Source: Oscillospiraceae bacterium (GTDB taxonomy: Bacteria > Bacillota > Clostridia > Oscillospirales > UBA929). From it: a stretch of 64,000 bases of DNA. A program made the position numbers and the translations under genes. The notes beneath the pieces were generated by a model that did not search any database, was not told where the DNA came from, and worked only from the letters and a program-made list of their open reading frames with translations. Below are positions 7,313 to 15,738 of the stretch, one piece after another (within the stretch, counting starts at the first letter, position 1; each line of letters begins with the position of its first letter). The DNA lies in assembly GCA_009782215.1 (NCBI GenBank), contig WRKO01000004.1, positions 49,573-113,572 of the forward strand, in the 5' to 3' direction.

Positions 7313-7630
7313 ATGTTTCGCGGCAGAAAGAAAAAGGCGGCGTATCAGGCCGATATCGCGCATATCGACGGGCAGAGGGTGAAATATGTCACCGAGCGCG
7401 AGGCGGACGGCGGTGCGGAAACGGTCGTCGGGCGGCGCGGGTCGGTCAACATTATAGATGGCAAGCTCAAGGTCGTCTGCGGCACGGAGGTCTTTTGCGC
7501 AGACGCGGGCATGGTCAAAGCCGCCCTGCTGATGAGCCTCGAAGGCGCAGTGCTGAGCGGCTTTGACGAAACGGTTGGCCGTGAGCGTACGCTGGTGGTG
7601 TATTTTCATTATTACCGGAAGGTCAACTAA
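7313..7630 (+). CDS. Hypothetical protein, 105 residues
   Basis: The protein has a basic start (FRGRKKKAAYQ) and then alternating beta-like segments, with 'SVNIIDGKLKVVCGTEVFC' and a C-terminal 'LVVYFHYYRKVN'. It has two cysteines and no membrane segment. I do not recognise the family. The ATG has a GAGGGTGG site and a possible -10 box TATACT 20-25 bases further up. It converges with the ThuA-like gene, the two stop codons overlapping by 4 bases. Confidence 0.7.
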   Translation: MFRGRKKKAAYQADIAHIDGQRVKYVTEREADGGAETVVGRRGSVNIIDGKLKVVCGTEVFCADAGMVKAALLMSLEGAVLSGFDETVGRERTLVVYFHYYRKVN

Positions 7631-8304
7631 CCCGCGCACCACCGCAGGGCGTTTTCCAAAACGGTTTGAAACTCCGCGTTGTGCCATACCGGGAGCAGAT
7701 GCCCCGGCGTGAGGACGCAGACGCGGCCTTTGCCCTGCGTCCGCGTGTAGCCCGCCGCGCAAATCCACGCCGGGCTGTTGTGGTACGGGTTTTCCTCGTA
7801 TTGGCTCTCCTCGCCCTGCGCCGATGAATAGGACGCCATGAAGACGTCGGCGTCGTCCGCGATGATGTCCAGACGGTAATGCTCGTCCGTTTCGCAAAAC
7901 CGCCCCGCGCCCGCCGCGATTGGGTGCGGCTTGACAGGCTGCACCGTGACCGGGCAGTCGGCCGGATGATAGGCAAAACGGCAGCCCAGCAGGGCGTCAA
8001 GCGTTTGGGTGTTCTTCCCGGCGACGGTGGCATTGTGGACGGCGAGCAGACCGCCGCCGCTTTCCACGTAATCGACAAAGGCTTGCTGCACCGCCTCGGT
8101 TTTCCAGCTATCCCTGTCGGTTTGCGATATCTCGCCGCTCTTGGCCAACAGAACGACGGGATAGTCCTTGAGCTTTACGGGGTCAAAATCCTTCGCGTCG
8201 GTGATGATATCGAAGGTAAACCCCTTCCCCTCCAACGGCTTCACACCGTTGACCGGCACCTCGGGCGGATGCCAGTAATCCCCGCAGAGCAGTAAAACTT
8301 TCAT
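7627..8304 (-). CDS. ThuA-like domain protein
   Basis: 225 residues of the ThuA (trehalose utilisation) family, a class I glutamine amidotransferase-like fold whose members act near sugar metabolism. Diagnostic parts are the N-terminal 'KVLLLCGDYWHPPEV', the 'VESGGGLLAVHNA' turn, 'DEHYRLD' and the C-terminal 'GRVCVLTPGHLLPVWHNAEF'. No signal peptide is visible. Upstream lies the GH10 xylanase on the same strand, 76 bases away, so a shared sugar-degradation unit is plausible. The catalytic role of this family is poorly defined. Confidence 0.85.
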   Translation of the reverse strand: MKVLLLCGDYWHPPEVPVNGVKPLEGKGFTFDIITDAKDFDPVKLKDYPVVLLAKSGEISQTDRDSWKTEAVQQAFVDYVESGGGLLAVHNATVAGKNTQTLDALLGCRFAYHPADCPVTVQPVKPHPIAAGAGRFCETDEHYRLDIIADDADVFMASYSSAQGEESQYEENPYHNSPAWICAAGYTRTQGKGRVCVLTPGHLLPVWHNAEFQTVLENALRWCAG

Positions 8305-8360
8305 AAATGTAACCGTTCCTTTCTAAGCGTCTCCCCGCCGAAGGCAGAGAGGAGAGCCGG

Positions 8361-8385
8361 CGGACGCGCAATGCGCGCCCCTACT
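8361..8385. repeat. Dispersed hairpin repeat, copy C
   Basis: On the minus strand it reads GTAGGGGCGCGC, loop, GCGCGTCC: the same layout as copies A and B, with a different but self-complementary stem. Its TAG end forms the stop codon of the xylanase gene (8383-8381). Confidence 0.5.
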
Positions 8386-9355
8386 GGATGATTTTACGCA
8401 GCGCGTCGTACGACGGCTTGACGCGGGCGTCCTTGGTCATCAGCCCCGCCGGGGCGTTGAGCCAGCCGCCGTCGGAAAAGCTCCAATAGGTCGTGGCCTC
8501 CACCAACGGGCTTTGCAGTATCCGCGTGTAGAACGCCGTGAGCTCCGCCGCCTGCCGAGCCTCGCCCTCCGGCGTGGTCGGCCAGTCGTCCGGGTTGAAA
8601 TCATTGAGGTCTACGATGTGCGCCGGCATGAGGTCGCCGGAAACCAGATTGATTTCAGTGAAGTGCAGCGGCAGCCCAAAGCGCTCAAAGCGCTTCAAAA
8701 CCGTCTCGGTCTTTTCCGCGCTCCAGCAGCCTTGGTGCATATGCGATTGCAGCCCGATGGCGTCAATCTTGATGCCCGCGTCCAAGAGCTTTTCAATTAA
8801 GTCGCTGTAGTCCTCGCTCATGTCGAAGTCGTTAATCAGCAGGGTGGCATCGGGGTTCGCGGCACGCGCCGCCTCAAAAACCATCTTGACCAGCCCCACC
8901 TGCCCGTATTTCTTGCAAATCCGCGTCACGCCGTTGTCGTAACGGTCGAATATCGGCATGATGACCACCTCGTTGATGACGTCCCACATGTCGATGACGC
9001 CGCGGAACGCCGTCACGTCACGTGTGATGCGTTCAAGCTGGAGGTCGAGAATTTGCTCGTCGGTCAGGCCGTCCAGCAGCCACGGCGCGCAAACCGTGTG
9101 CCAGCACAGCGGATGGCCTTTCACGGTAATCCCGCGCTCCTTGAGCCACTTTGCCGCCGCCAGTATCCGCTCGGTGTCCGGCTTGCCGCGCTCCGGCTCA
9201 AACCGCCCCCAGTAAAAGGGTAGCGTGATGAAGTTGAACAGCTCCAGCATCTTCTCCACCCGCACCTCAGCGTACTCCTTCTCCTTGCCCGACAGCGCCC
9301 CGTTCACCACCTGCACCGACTCAAACCCCGCGCACCCATGCAGCATTTTTTTCAT
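8381..9355 (-). CDS. Endo-1,4-beta-xylanase, glycoside hydrolase family 10
   Basis: A GH10 enzyme that cleaves xylan or xylo-oligosaccharides. The (beta/alpha)8 barrel has 'GHPLCWHTVCAPWL', the acid/base Glu in WDVINE (about residue 129) and the nucleophile Glu in LHFTEINL (about 234). It ends near 'TYWSFSDGGWL' with no extra modules. There is no signal peptide, so it is probably cytoplasmic and works on imported oligosaccharides. The start at 9355 (MKKMLHG) is preferred because AAGGAG lies 9 bases upstream; the ATG at 9364 touches that site. Length, 324 residues, fits a single catalytic domain. Confidence 0.93.
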   Translation of the reverse strand: MKKMLHGCAGFESVQVVNGALSGKEKEYAEVRVEKMLELFNFITLPFYWGRFEPERGKPDTERILAAAKWLKERGITVKGHPLCWHTVCAPWLLDGLTDEQILDLQLERITRDVTAFRGVIDMWDVINEVVIMPIFDRYDNGVTRICKKYGQVGLVKMVFEAARAANPDATLLINDFDMSEDYSDLIEKLLDAGIKIDAIGLQSHMHQGCWSAEKTETVLKRFERFGLPLHFTEINLVSGDLMPAHIVDLNDFNPDDWPTTPEGEARQAAELTAFYTRILQSPLVEATTYWSFSDGGWLNAPAGLMTKDARVKPSYDALRKIIQ

Positions 9356-9368
9356 TTTGACCATCTCC

Positions 9369-9575
9369 TTAACTCCCTTTTTTTCGCCTAAACGTGACCA
9401 AAAGAGCGCCGCGCACTTGGACAGAGGTTGCCATGTAGCTATACGTCACAAGCTCCCATCCCGCCGCGTCTTTTTCATTGATAATCTGGTCAAATTTGTC
9501 CACATCAGATTTGTTTGCCTTGTCAGAAAACCATTTTGTTTCTGTAAATACAATCTCTGTTTTGTACTCGTACAT
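9369..9575 (-). CDS. DUF4177-like small protein
   Basis: 68 residues beginning MYEYKTEIVF and including 'DQIINEKDAAGWELVTY', the hallmark of DUF4177 proteins (short beta-alpha-beta units of unknown function). The strong GGAAAGGAGG site fixes the ATG at 9575. It lies 13 bases before the xylanase start, so the two are probably co-transcribed. Confidence 0.8.
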   Translation of the reverse strand: MYEYKTEIVFTETKWFSDKANKSDVDKFDQIINEKDAAGWELVTYSYMATSVQVRGALLVTFRRKKGS

Positions 9576-9671
9576 TTTTTCTCCTCCTTTCCGCAATATA
9601 AACGTTCCGCCCTGTCGCCGCTCACCCTTGCCGGCGCGGAAAACAATGATGCAACGGCGCCGCGCATGACC

Positions 9672-9680
9672 AGTATACCA
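9672..9680 (-). promoter_or_regulatory. Extended -10 promoter for the DUF4177-xylanase unit
   Basis: On the minus strand TGGTATACT gives an extended -10 element about 95 bases upstream of the DUF4177 start. No clear -35 box is visible. Confidence 0.4.
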
Positions 9681-9752
9681 CATACCCCGCCGTGTTTCTA
9701 CCCCCCTTTGACCAATAATATGATTGTTGATAGGGATATATTTTCCCATGCG

Positions 9753-10703
9753 TTAACTGTATGCCAGTTTTATAATCAAATCCGATATTTGTTTCAATGT
9801 TCCTTCTATCAAATTGACGCATACGCTTCTACCCTCTTCGCCCGACATAAGAGTTACATGACATTCGTGTATCAGCCAGTCAATTAATATCATTTTTTGC
9901 GAAACGGTTTTGCAAGCCGGCCATTTTACAATAAAGTCGTTAAATATAGATGTTGCGCGTCCGCCGGGTATATTTACGGCGTTACAACTGCGGCGGTATT
10001 CCCGGTATGTATAAATAAATCCGCACTCGCATTTTATCGGTGCCGTATAGCTTTGCGCTTGTAAAACCGCGCCGCAATGATGGCAGAGTATTTTCCCTCT
10101 TTCCATTAGTTTGCGCACTTCTTTCGCCTGTTTACACCTTACATAAAACGTAAGCCCTACAGCGTCAAGAAGTTCCTCGTTAGTCATTCCTTTCGCGTCG
10201 CTCTGATAAAGCCTCCATAAATCGCTGCGCGAAGCCTTTTTAGCCCATTTGAATTTATTAAATTTTTCAAGGTCAATATTTTCAGTCAGTTTGCCCATGT
10301 CGGTTTTTTCACGCTCGACACGTTTTTTACTGCGTTCTATTTGATTCTTACGCCGTTTTTCGGAAACGTCGGCACAATATTGTTCAAAACCGTTTTTATA
10401 TTTGTTTTCCGCTTCAAGCAAAGCGTCGTTCAGCGTTTTTTCGTCAAAAACAGATATTCCCAAGACACTAAAACAGTCGGCGGCGACGGTAACAGTCAGC
10501 AGCTCACAATTATAACTGCGACCGTAACCGTAAGCCCACCCATGCGTATTCATGTATTTGTGATATTTGTTATGAACCTTAAACCGATTTCGCATTTCGC
10601 TGTCAAACGACACGAATAAATCGTGAATTTTTGGCTCAAAAAAGTTCAACAACTCGCCATATGTAGGTTTTCTGTTTTTCTGATATTTATCTTTCCATTC
10701 CAT
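9753..10703 (-). CDS. Hypothetical protein with zinc ribbon, AT-rich
   Basis: 316 residues. The N-terminal 100 ('KPTYGELLNFFEPKIHDLF ... HGWAYGYGR') recall DUF3788-like proteins, but the match is loose. A highly charged coiled-coil-like stretch (about 110-150) follows, then a helical part and a CxxC...CxC zinc-ribbon motif (CHHCGAVL ... IKCECGFIY). The C-terminus is helical. Base composition is clearly more AT-rich than the neighbours, which suggests recent transfer. I do not recognise the function. Confidence 0.7.
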   Translation of the reverse strand: MEWKDKYQKNRKPTYGELLNFFEPKIHDLFVSFDSEMRNRFKVHNKYHKYMNTHGWAYGYGRSYNCELLTVTVAADCFSVLGISVFDEKTLNDALLEAENKYKNGFEQYCADVSEKRRKNQIERSKKRVEREKTDMGKLTENIDLEKFNKFKWAKKASRSDLWRLYQSDAKGMTNEELLDAVGLTFYVRCKQAKEVRKLMERGKILCHHCGAVLQAQSYTAPIKCECGFIYTYREYRRSCNAVNIPGGRATSIFNDFIVKWPACKTVSQKMILIDWLIHECHVTLMSGEEGRSVCVNLIEGTLKQISDLIIKLAYS

Positions 10704-10764
10704 TTTAAGCCTCTCCCAAAATACAAATTTTCTACGTTCCCTTATATCCCTGCCGCCTACCGTA

Positions 10765-11376
10765 TTATTTCGACGCCACGGCGCAGGGGTAGACCTTCGC
10801 CGCGCCTGCGGACAGCAGGGTTGCCCGAGCCTCGTTCATGGTGGCGCCGGAGGTGCGGATATCGTCAACGAGCAGGACGCGCTTGTCCCGCGCCGAGCCA
10901 TGCGCTTTGAATACGCCCCGGACGTTTTCGCGCCTTGCGGCGTCGTCCTTCATCTTGGTCTGCGATTTGACGGAACGAGTCTTAACGAGCAGCTTTTCCG
11001 CCGGAAGCCCCAGTTGTCCGGCCACAGCCAGCGCCAGCAGACGGCTCTGGTCATACCCGCGCCGCCAACGCCGGAACAACCCGCACGGTACCCAAGCAAC
11101 GACGTCCGCTTCCGCCCCCGAAGCCTTCACCGCCTGCGCCGCCAGCTCCCCGAACACCGCCGCGTAGCCTGAGTAGCCGCGGAACTTATATCGGTGCAGC
11201 GCCAGCCGCACGGCGTCCCGGTAAAACAACGGAGCGATGACCGGCGCCGCGTCCGCTTTCACCGGCTCGCGCCACGGCAGCTTGTCCTGACAGTCCAAGC
11301 AAAGCCCGTCCGCATGGTTTACGCGGCAAAACACGCACCGCCGGGGAAAGAGAAACGCCAAAAAATCAAGCACCAC
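10765..11376 (-). CDS. comFC: ComF family phosphoribosyltransferase-like protein
   Basis: ComFC-type protein linked to natural transformation and DNA processing. A four-Cys zinc knuckle near the N-terminus (CVFC ... CLDC, residues 14-29) is followed by a type I phosphoribosyltransferase fold. 'VPCGLFRRWRRGYDQS' and the PRPP-binding motif 'RVLLVDDIRTSGATMNEA' are present. The length of 203 residues is slightly short. It comes last in a minus-strand unit: recD2, DUF4258, YgiT, comFC, separated from the previous gene by 23 bases. Confidence 0.92.
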   Translation of the reverse strand: MVLDFLAFLFPRRCVFCRVNHADGLCLDCQDKLPWREPVKADAAPVIAPLFYRDAVRLALHRYKFRGYSGYAAVFGELAAQAVKASGAEADVVAWVPCGLFRRWRRGYDQSRLLALAVAGQLGLPAEKLLVKTRSVKSQTKMKDDAARRENVRGVFKAHGSARDKRVLLVDDIRTSGATMNEARATLLSAGAAKVYPCAVASK

Positions 11377-11399
11377 CCGCGCCCCCTTGCCGATTGCGA

Positions 11400-11630
11400 T
11401 TAAGCGGCCTTGCTGTTGTAATCAACAATAACGACTTCATTCATAGCCAGCTTGGCCGCCGCCGCAATTTCCTCCAACCGTTTAACCACATCGCCGGTAT
11501 ACAGTATCTCACTGCATTCAGAACACTTATGACAAGGCACATTGCGTACAATGACAAGACAGCCCCCTAAATCGGCGACATCTGTCGTCGTTGCCGAAAA
11601 CGCTTCAGCTCCGCAGGAAATACATTTCAT
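11400..11630 (-). CDS. YgiT-type zinc-finger protein, probable antitoxin
   Basis: 76 residues: two CxxC pairs (MKCISCG and CHKCSEC) in the MqsA/YgiT zinc-finger arrangement, then a helical tail 'DVVKRLEEIAAAAKL'. There is no C-terminal HTH, unlike full MqsA. Its start codon overlaps the stop of the DUF4258 gene by 4 bases. Toxin-first order and translational coupling suit an MqsRA-like pair. Role inferred from family and context. Confidence 0.82.
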   Translation of the reverse strand: MKCISCGAEAFSATTTDVADLGGCLVIVRNVPCHKCSECSEILYTGDVVKRLEEIAAAAKLAMNEVVIVDYNSKAA

Positions 11631-11971
11631 CGTGAACCCTCCTTTCGATGTTTCATGTCAACGCCCCAATCCTTTTCATTGGGATAATATGCGGTGATAA
11701 CATACATATATCCGCCGTTCACGCTGGCGACAATATGAATTTTCTTATTTTGCTCCGTTTCGCCCAGCATTAAGCAACTCGGAAAAGGCTTGTCCTCTTT
11801 GTATTGCTGTATGATTTCTCCTATCCGTACGGCGTTTTTAATATTCTCAATGGTTATGCCCCGTTCCCTCATTCGAGTGGCTGCGTGTTTCGTCAGCACA
11901 ATGCTGCTGTCGTGGCACAAATCCCGCAAACCGCCAATATCCAACAAGCATACCTGCCCCCTCTCCGTCAT
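11627..11971 (-). CDS. DUF4258 protein, probable RelE/MqsR-like toxin
   Basis: About 114 residues with 'LTKHAATRMRERGITIENI', the typical DUF4258 opening, and a beta-rich C-terminal half ending 'YVITAYYPNEKDWG'. DUF4258 proteins next to YgiT zinc fingers are usually treated as toxin partners. The start is uncertain: the ATG at 11971 has little ribosome binding signal, and an in-frame TTG eight codons later is preceded by GGAGAGGGG. The pair separates recD2 from comFC, genes of DNA metabolism. Confidence 0.78.
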   Translation of the reverse strand: MTERGQVCLLDIGGLRDLCHDSSIVLTKHAATRMRERGITIENIKNAVRIGEIIQQYKEDKPFPSCLMLGETEQNKKIHIVASVNGGYMYVITAYYPNEKDWGVDMKHRKEGSR

Positions 11972-12011
11972 ACTGATTTTACCACGCGGAAGCAAAAAAC
12001 ACAAACAATAA

Positions 12012-14204
12012 TCAGCCCTCGGCTGCCAGCAAACCCCGCAAGCCACTGTAGCGGCGCAGGCGCTTGTCGTTTTGCACCATCGCGGCGACCACGTCGTCTT
12101 GCCCCACCATAATCAGCCAGTCCTGCGCCCTTGTGATGGCGGTGTAGAGGACGCGGCGGGTCATCAGCTTGCGCGGGCCGGGCATGGCGGCCAGCACCAC
12201 GGCTTTGTACTCGCTGCCCTGCGCCTTATGCACCGTCAGCGCGTATGCCGGCTCAAGCTCTCCGAGCGCGTCGAAGGGGTATTCCGCCAAGCGGTCGTCA
12301 TACCGCACGGTCAAAAGCTGCGCCTTGGCGTCGATTTCGCCGATGACGCCGATTTCGCCGTTGAAAATGCCCGTCCCGGCCTGAGGCGTCTGCTCCTGCC
12401 GCCATGATATGTCATAATTGTTCCGCACCTGCATGACGCGGTCGCCCTCGCGGTATAAAAACTCCCCGAAGCGCTTTTCCAGCTTGTGGTCGGCCGCCGG
12501 GTTGAGTGCCTCCTGCAAAACCTTGTTGAGGCTGACCGTGCCGCACGGGCCGCGCCGCGTCGGGGTGAGAACCTGAATCTGCTCCGGTTCCACGCCCAGC
12601 TTGTCCGGCAGGCGGACGGCGCACAGTTCCTTGATAGTCTCCACCGCCGAGAGCATATCGCGGCGGCGCAGGAAAAAAAGGTCTTTTTGCGCCTCGTTCC
12701 GCATCGGAGGCATCTCGCCGCGGTTGACGCTGTGCGCCCCGGTAACGATACGGCTTTCGGCGGCTTGGCGGAAGATTTCGGTCAAACGCACGGCGGGCGT
12801 CCCGCCGCCGGATAAAATATCATCCAAAACCGTCCCCGGCCCCACCGCCGGGAGCTGGTCGGGGTCGCCCACCAGCACCAGCCGCGCGTCGTCCGGCATG
12901 GCGCGGGCCACGCAGTCCATCAGCAGCACATCCACCATCGACACCTCGTCCAGTACCAGCACATCCGCGCCGAGCGGATTTTCCTCATCCCGCTGGAAAC
13001 GCGTCTGCCCACACGCCGGGTCATAGCCGAACTCCAGCAGGCGGTGGATGGTGGAGGCTTCCCGCCCGCATACCTCGCTCATCCGCTTGGCGGCGCGTCC
13101 GGTCGGCGCGGCCAGCAAAACCCGCAGCCCCAGCCAGTCAAACAGGCGCAGCAAGCCGCGCACCGTCGTCGTCTTGCCCGTACCCGGCCCGCCGGTCAGC
13201 ACCATCAGGCTGCGCTCCGCCGCCATGACGAGCGCGTCTCTCTGCGATTGGGCGTATCCGATGGAAAGCTCCCGTTCAATCCGCCCGATGACGTTGTCGA
13301 TGTCGCGCGGGAGGGGGAAAGAAAACGCCGAGCGACGCTTGACAAACGCCGCCACATTCCGCTCCGCCTCATACAGATGCGTCAGGTAAACCGCGCCGTC
13401 TTCACACGCGACGACTTTGTTCTCGCAAAAGAGATCCTGAAGCGCGTCCTCCAGCAAATCCTCCTCCGCCCCCAGCAGCTCGGCGGCGGCGGGAATGAGC
13501 TTCTCGCGGGGGAGGTAGACGTGTCCTTGGTCGAGATTGAAGTATAGCTCGTAAATCAACCCGGCTTTCAGGCGAACCGCGTCGGAGTCTCCCACGCCCA
13601 GCGCCCCGGCGAGCTTGTCCACCAACAGAAAAGCCGCCTCAAACGGCGCGTACAGCAAGACATACGGGTCTTTCCGCAGCCGGTCCGCAGCCTCCGTGCC
13701 ATACCGCTTGGTCAGCTCCGCCGCGTACGCGGGCGAAAGCCCGTGCCGCGCCAGCAGCTCCATCAGACGGCGGAGGGAGGTTTGGCGGGCAAACAGCGCC
13801 CCGATGGATTCCGCCCGCTTGGGCGTGACGCCGCGCACCTCGCTCAGGCGGGCGGGATGGTGTTCCATCACATCCAGCGTCTCCGTCCCGAAGCGTTCCA
13901 CCAGAAGGCGCGCCGTAGCCCGCCCCACCCCTTGGATGATGCCTGAGGCGAGGTATTCTAAAATGGCCGCCGCGTCCGACGGCAGGCTGCGTTCAACCAT
14001 CTGCGCGGCAAATTGCGCCCCGTGCGCCGGATGCTGCGTCCACCTTCCCCGCGCGGACAGGCTTTCGCCCGGCGCGGGAGAGGGGATATGCCCCACGGCG
14101 GTGTGCAGGGAGCCGTCCCCGCACGCTACGCGGAGTACCGACCAGCCGGTCTCCTCATTCGCGTAGACAATCGCCTGTATAACGCCTTCCAGAGTCTCCT
14201 CCAT
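12012..14204 (-). CDS. recD2: ATP-dependent DNA helicase RecD2 (SF1B)
   Basis: A 5'-3' SF1B helicase of the RecD2 type, acting without RecBC in DNA repair. The 730 residues hold an N-terminal OB-like domain ('GVIQAIVYANEETGWSVL'), helix-hairpin-helix repeats at about 80-190, and the Walker A motif 'GGPGTGKTTTVRGLL' (about 340). Walker B is 'VLVLDEVSMVD', and the C-terminal helicase box is 'YALTVHKAQGSEY'. Length and motif order are normal. The ATG has a CGGAGG site. It overlaps the tail of a possible small membrane-protein gene upstream by 50 bases. Confidence 0.96.
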   Translation of the reverse strand: MEETLEGVIQAIVYANEETGWSVLRVACGDGSLHTAVGHIPSPAPGESLSARGRWTQHPAHGAQFAAQMVERSLPSDAAAILEYLASGIIQGVGRATARLLVERFGTETLDVMEHHPARLSEVRGVTPKRAESIGALFARQTSLRRLMELLARHGLSPAYAAELTKRYGTEAADRLRKDPYVLLYAPFEAAFLLVDKLAGALGVGDSDAVRLKAGLIYELYFNLDQGHVYLPREKLIPAAAELLGAEEDLLEDALQDLFCENKVVACEDGAVYLTHLYEAERNVAAFVKRRSAFSFPLPRDIDNVIGRIERELSIGYAQSQRDALVMAAERSLMVLTGGPGTGKTTTVRGLLRLFDWLGLRVLLAAPTGRAAKRMSEVCGREASTIHRLLEFGYDPACGQTRFQRDEENPLGADVLVLDEVSMVDVLLMDCVARAMPDDARLVLVGDPDQLPAVGPGTVLDDILSGGGTPAVRLTEIFRQAAESRIVTGAHSVNRGEMPPMRNEAQKDLFFLRRRDMLSAVETIKELCAVRLPDKLGVEPEQIQVLTPTRRGPCGTVSLNKVLQEALNPAADHKLEKRFGEFLYREGDRVMQVRNNYDISWRQEQTPQAGTGIFNGEIGVIGEIDAKAQLLTVRYDDRLAEYPFDALGELEPAYALTVHKAQGSEYKAVVLAAMPGPRKLMTRRVLYTAITRAQDWLIMVGQDDVVAAMVQNDKRLRRYSGLRGLLAAEG

Positions 14205-14334
14205 CCAAAGCCTCCGATACCCAATCTTCCGCGCGCGCCGTCAGCGGGACGCCGAACCAGCGTCCGACCAGCGCCCAAACCGCCATAACCGCGCCGAAAG
14301 CGCAAAGAACGGCGCAAATCATAGTCCACAGCAT
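14155..14334 (-). CDS. Possible 59-residue single-pass membrane protein
   Basis: A short frame starting at an ATG with a GGGGGGTG site encodes a hydrophobic helix 'MICAVLCAFGAVMAVWALVG' followed by a polar tail. The tail overlaps recD2 by 50 bases in another frame. The overlap and lack of a recognised family keep confidence low; the ribosome binding site and the N-terminal membrane helix argue for it. Confidence 0.4.
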   Translation of the reverse strand: MLWTMICAVLCAFGAVMAVWALVGRWFGVPLTARAEDWVSEALDGGDSGRRYTGDCLRE

Positions 14335-14381
14335 AGCATCACCCCCCGGTACCCTATGCTATGCCGCGCGGCGCTGCGCGG

Positions 14382-14900
14382 TTACGCCGCGCGTCCGAGC
14401 AGCCCGTCCAGCAGCCCGTATGTCAGCACGGTCAAGAGCAGCATCGCCATGACCGAGCCGCAAAAAATCGCCCAGACAGCGTATTTAAGCCGCATATTCA
14501 TCCCGGCGGCAATCAGCGCGCCCGTCCACGCCCCGGTGCCGGGGATGGGCAGCGGAATCCCTACGAACAGCATCAAACCGAAAAACTGATATTTGCGGAC
14601 GGTTCCGCTTTTTTTCTCGGCGTGGGCCTCAAATCTGTCGGCAAGCCTGCCAAACGGCGTATGTTTGCGAAGCCACGCGAAAACCCTCTTGACAAAGAGC
14701 AGCAGAAACGGCACCGGCAGCATATTCCCCGCAATCGAAACCGGCAAAGCGACCGGCCACGGAAGCCCCGACGCGTAGGCGGCGGGAATCGCAGCCCGGT
14801 CGAGGACGGGCGGGATGGAGAGAAGAAACGTCATCAGAGCCTGCTGCCAAGGCTCCAAACCGCGAATGAACTCAGTAAGATTGTCAGTAAACGCGCCCAC
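14382..14900 (-). CDS. Small multidrug-export family membrane protein (COG2426-like)
   Basis: 172 residues with about four membrane segments. Typical family stretches are 'LLSIPPVLDRAAIPAAYASG', 'LPVPFLLLFVKRVFAWL' and 'FVGIPLPIPGTGAWTGALIA'. A GTG at 14900 is preferred because AAAGGGAGG precedes it; the frame also runs back to an ATG at 14945 without a ribosome binding site. The family name is historical and a transport role is not established. It appears to be transcribed on its own. Confidence 0.85.
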   Translation of the reverse strand: MGAFTDNLTEFIRGLEPWQQALMTFLLSIPPVLDRAAIPAAYASGLPWPVALPVSIAGNMLPVPFLLLFVKRVFAWLRKHTPFGRLADRFEAHAEKKSGTVRKYQFFGLMLFVGIPLPIPGTGAWTGALIAAGMNMRLKYAVWAIFCGSVMAMLLLTVLTYGLLDGLLGRAA

Positions 14901-14989
14901 CGGCGACCTCCCTTTCAAGTCAACATAATATCCGCCCGCGGACATTATACTACATCACCGCAAAAAATTCCACCGATTTTTTCACAGCC

Positions 14990-15022
14990 GAAAAGAAAAA
15001 CGGACGTTACCGAAAAGCGTCC
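14990..15022 (-). terminator. Rho-independent terminator after the methyltransferase gene
   Basis: On the minus strand GGACG / CGTCC forms a hairpin with an 11-base loop, followed by G and a T-rich run (TTTTTCTTTT), just after the stop codon of the 15027 gene. Confidence 0.65.
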
Positions 15023-15026
15023 TTGT

Positions 15027-15725
15027 TTATGTTCCGGCCATCAGGATCACGGTATTCTCTCTGCGCCATACTTCGACAACATCGGTAAACCCCGCCTCCA
15101 AAAGCATTTTGATTTGATGCTTGACCGTACAGGGCGTATCATAGTGATACTGCCTGTCATCCGTCAGTCCCTGCTCATTTTTCAAACGCTCATACTCGGA
15201 AAAATAGAAGTCTTCCATTTCCCGCGCGTTCTCATGTTCACATTCGGATAACATATAATCACATTCTATATAGACGCCTTTTGGCTTGATACAGTTGCGA
15301 ATTCGTTTATACAACCCAGCTTTTACCTCATGTGTATAATGATGCAGCGTCATCACAGATATAGCGGCGTCATACAGCTCTATCCCGAAATCAACCTCAA
15401 AGTAATTCGTACAATGCAGATGTATGTTCTTATCGGAGTAGGTTTCTCTCAATAATTGCAGCATATTTTCGGCAATGTCCAATCCCGTGACCTCAACATG
15501 CGGAAAACGCTCAAAAATCCCCTCAAGCTCCAAACCTGTTCCTATTCCGAAATCAATCACCGTTTTTGTGTGACCGGGCAGAAAGGACGCTATGATTTGC
15601 TTGCTTTCCATACCCCCGACGTGTCCGAGGTGTACCGTGTTATAATGCCCCGCGCGCGTATTGAAAAAGTCGCTCATTTCTTCCAACGGCTGCACTCCGG
15701 GGGTTCTTATATCCTTTGTTTCCAT
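15027..15725 (-). CDS. Class I SAM-dependent methyltransferase
   Basis: 232 residues with the Rossmann SAM-binding motif I 'VIDFGIGTGLELEGIFERF', post-I 'VTGLDIAENML' and motif IV region 'YDAAISVMTLHHYTHEVK'. The substrate is unknown. It looks like the small-molecule or ubiquinone-type methyltransferase group. The ATG at 15725 is chosen for its AAGGAG site. Codon use is more AT-rich than the kinase and DUF2156 genes upstream on the same strand, but spacing of 13 bases suggests co-transcription. Confidence 0.85.
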   Translation of the reverse strand: METKDIRTPGVQPLEEMSDFFNTRAGHYNTVHLGHVGGMESKQIIASFLPGHTKTVIDFGIGTGLELEGIFERFPHVEVTGLDIAENMLQLLRETYSDKNIHLHCTNYFEVDFGIELYDAAISVMTLHHYTHEVKAGLYKRIRNCIKPKGVYIECDYMLSECEHENAREMEDFYFSEYERLKNEQGLTDDRQYHYDTPCTVKHQIKMLLEAGFTDVVEVWRRENTVILMAGT

Positions 15726-15738
15726 ATCAAGCTCCTTT

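Noticed and set aside
13615..14166. Long Ser/Arg-rich frame opposite recD2
   Set aside because: Antisense shadow of a well-supported helicase gene with no start signal.
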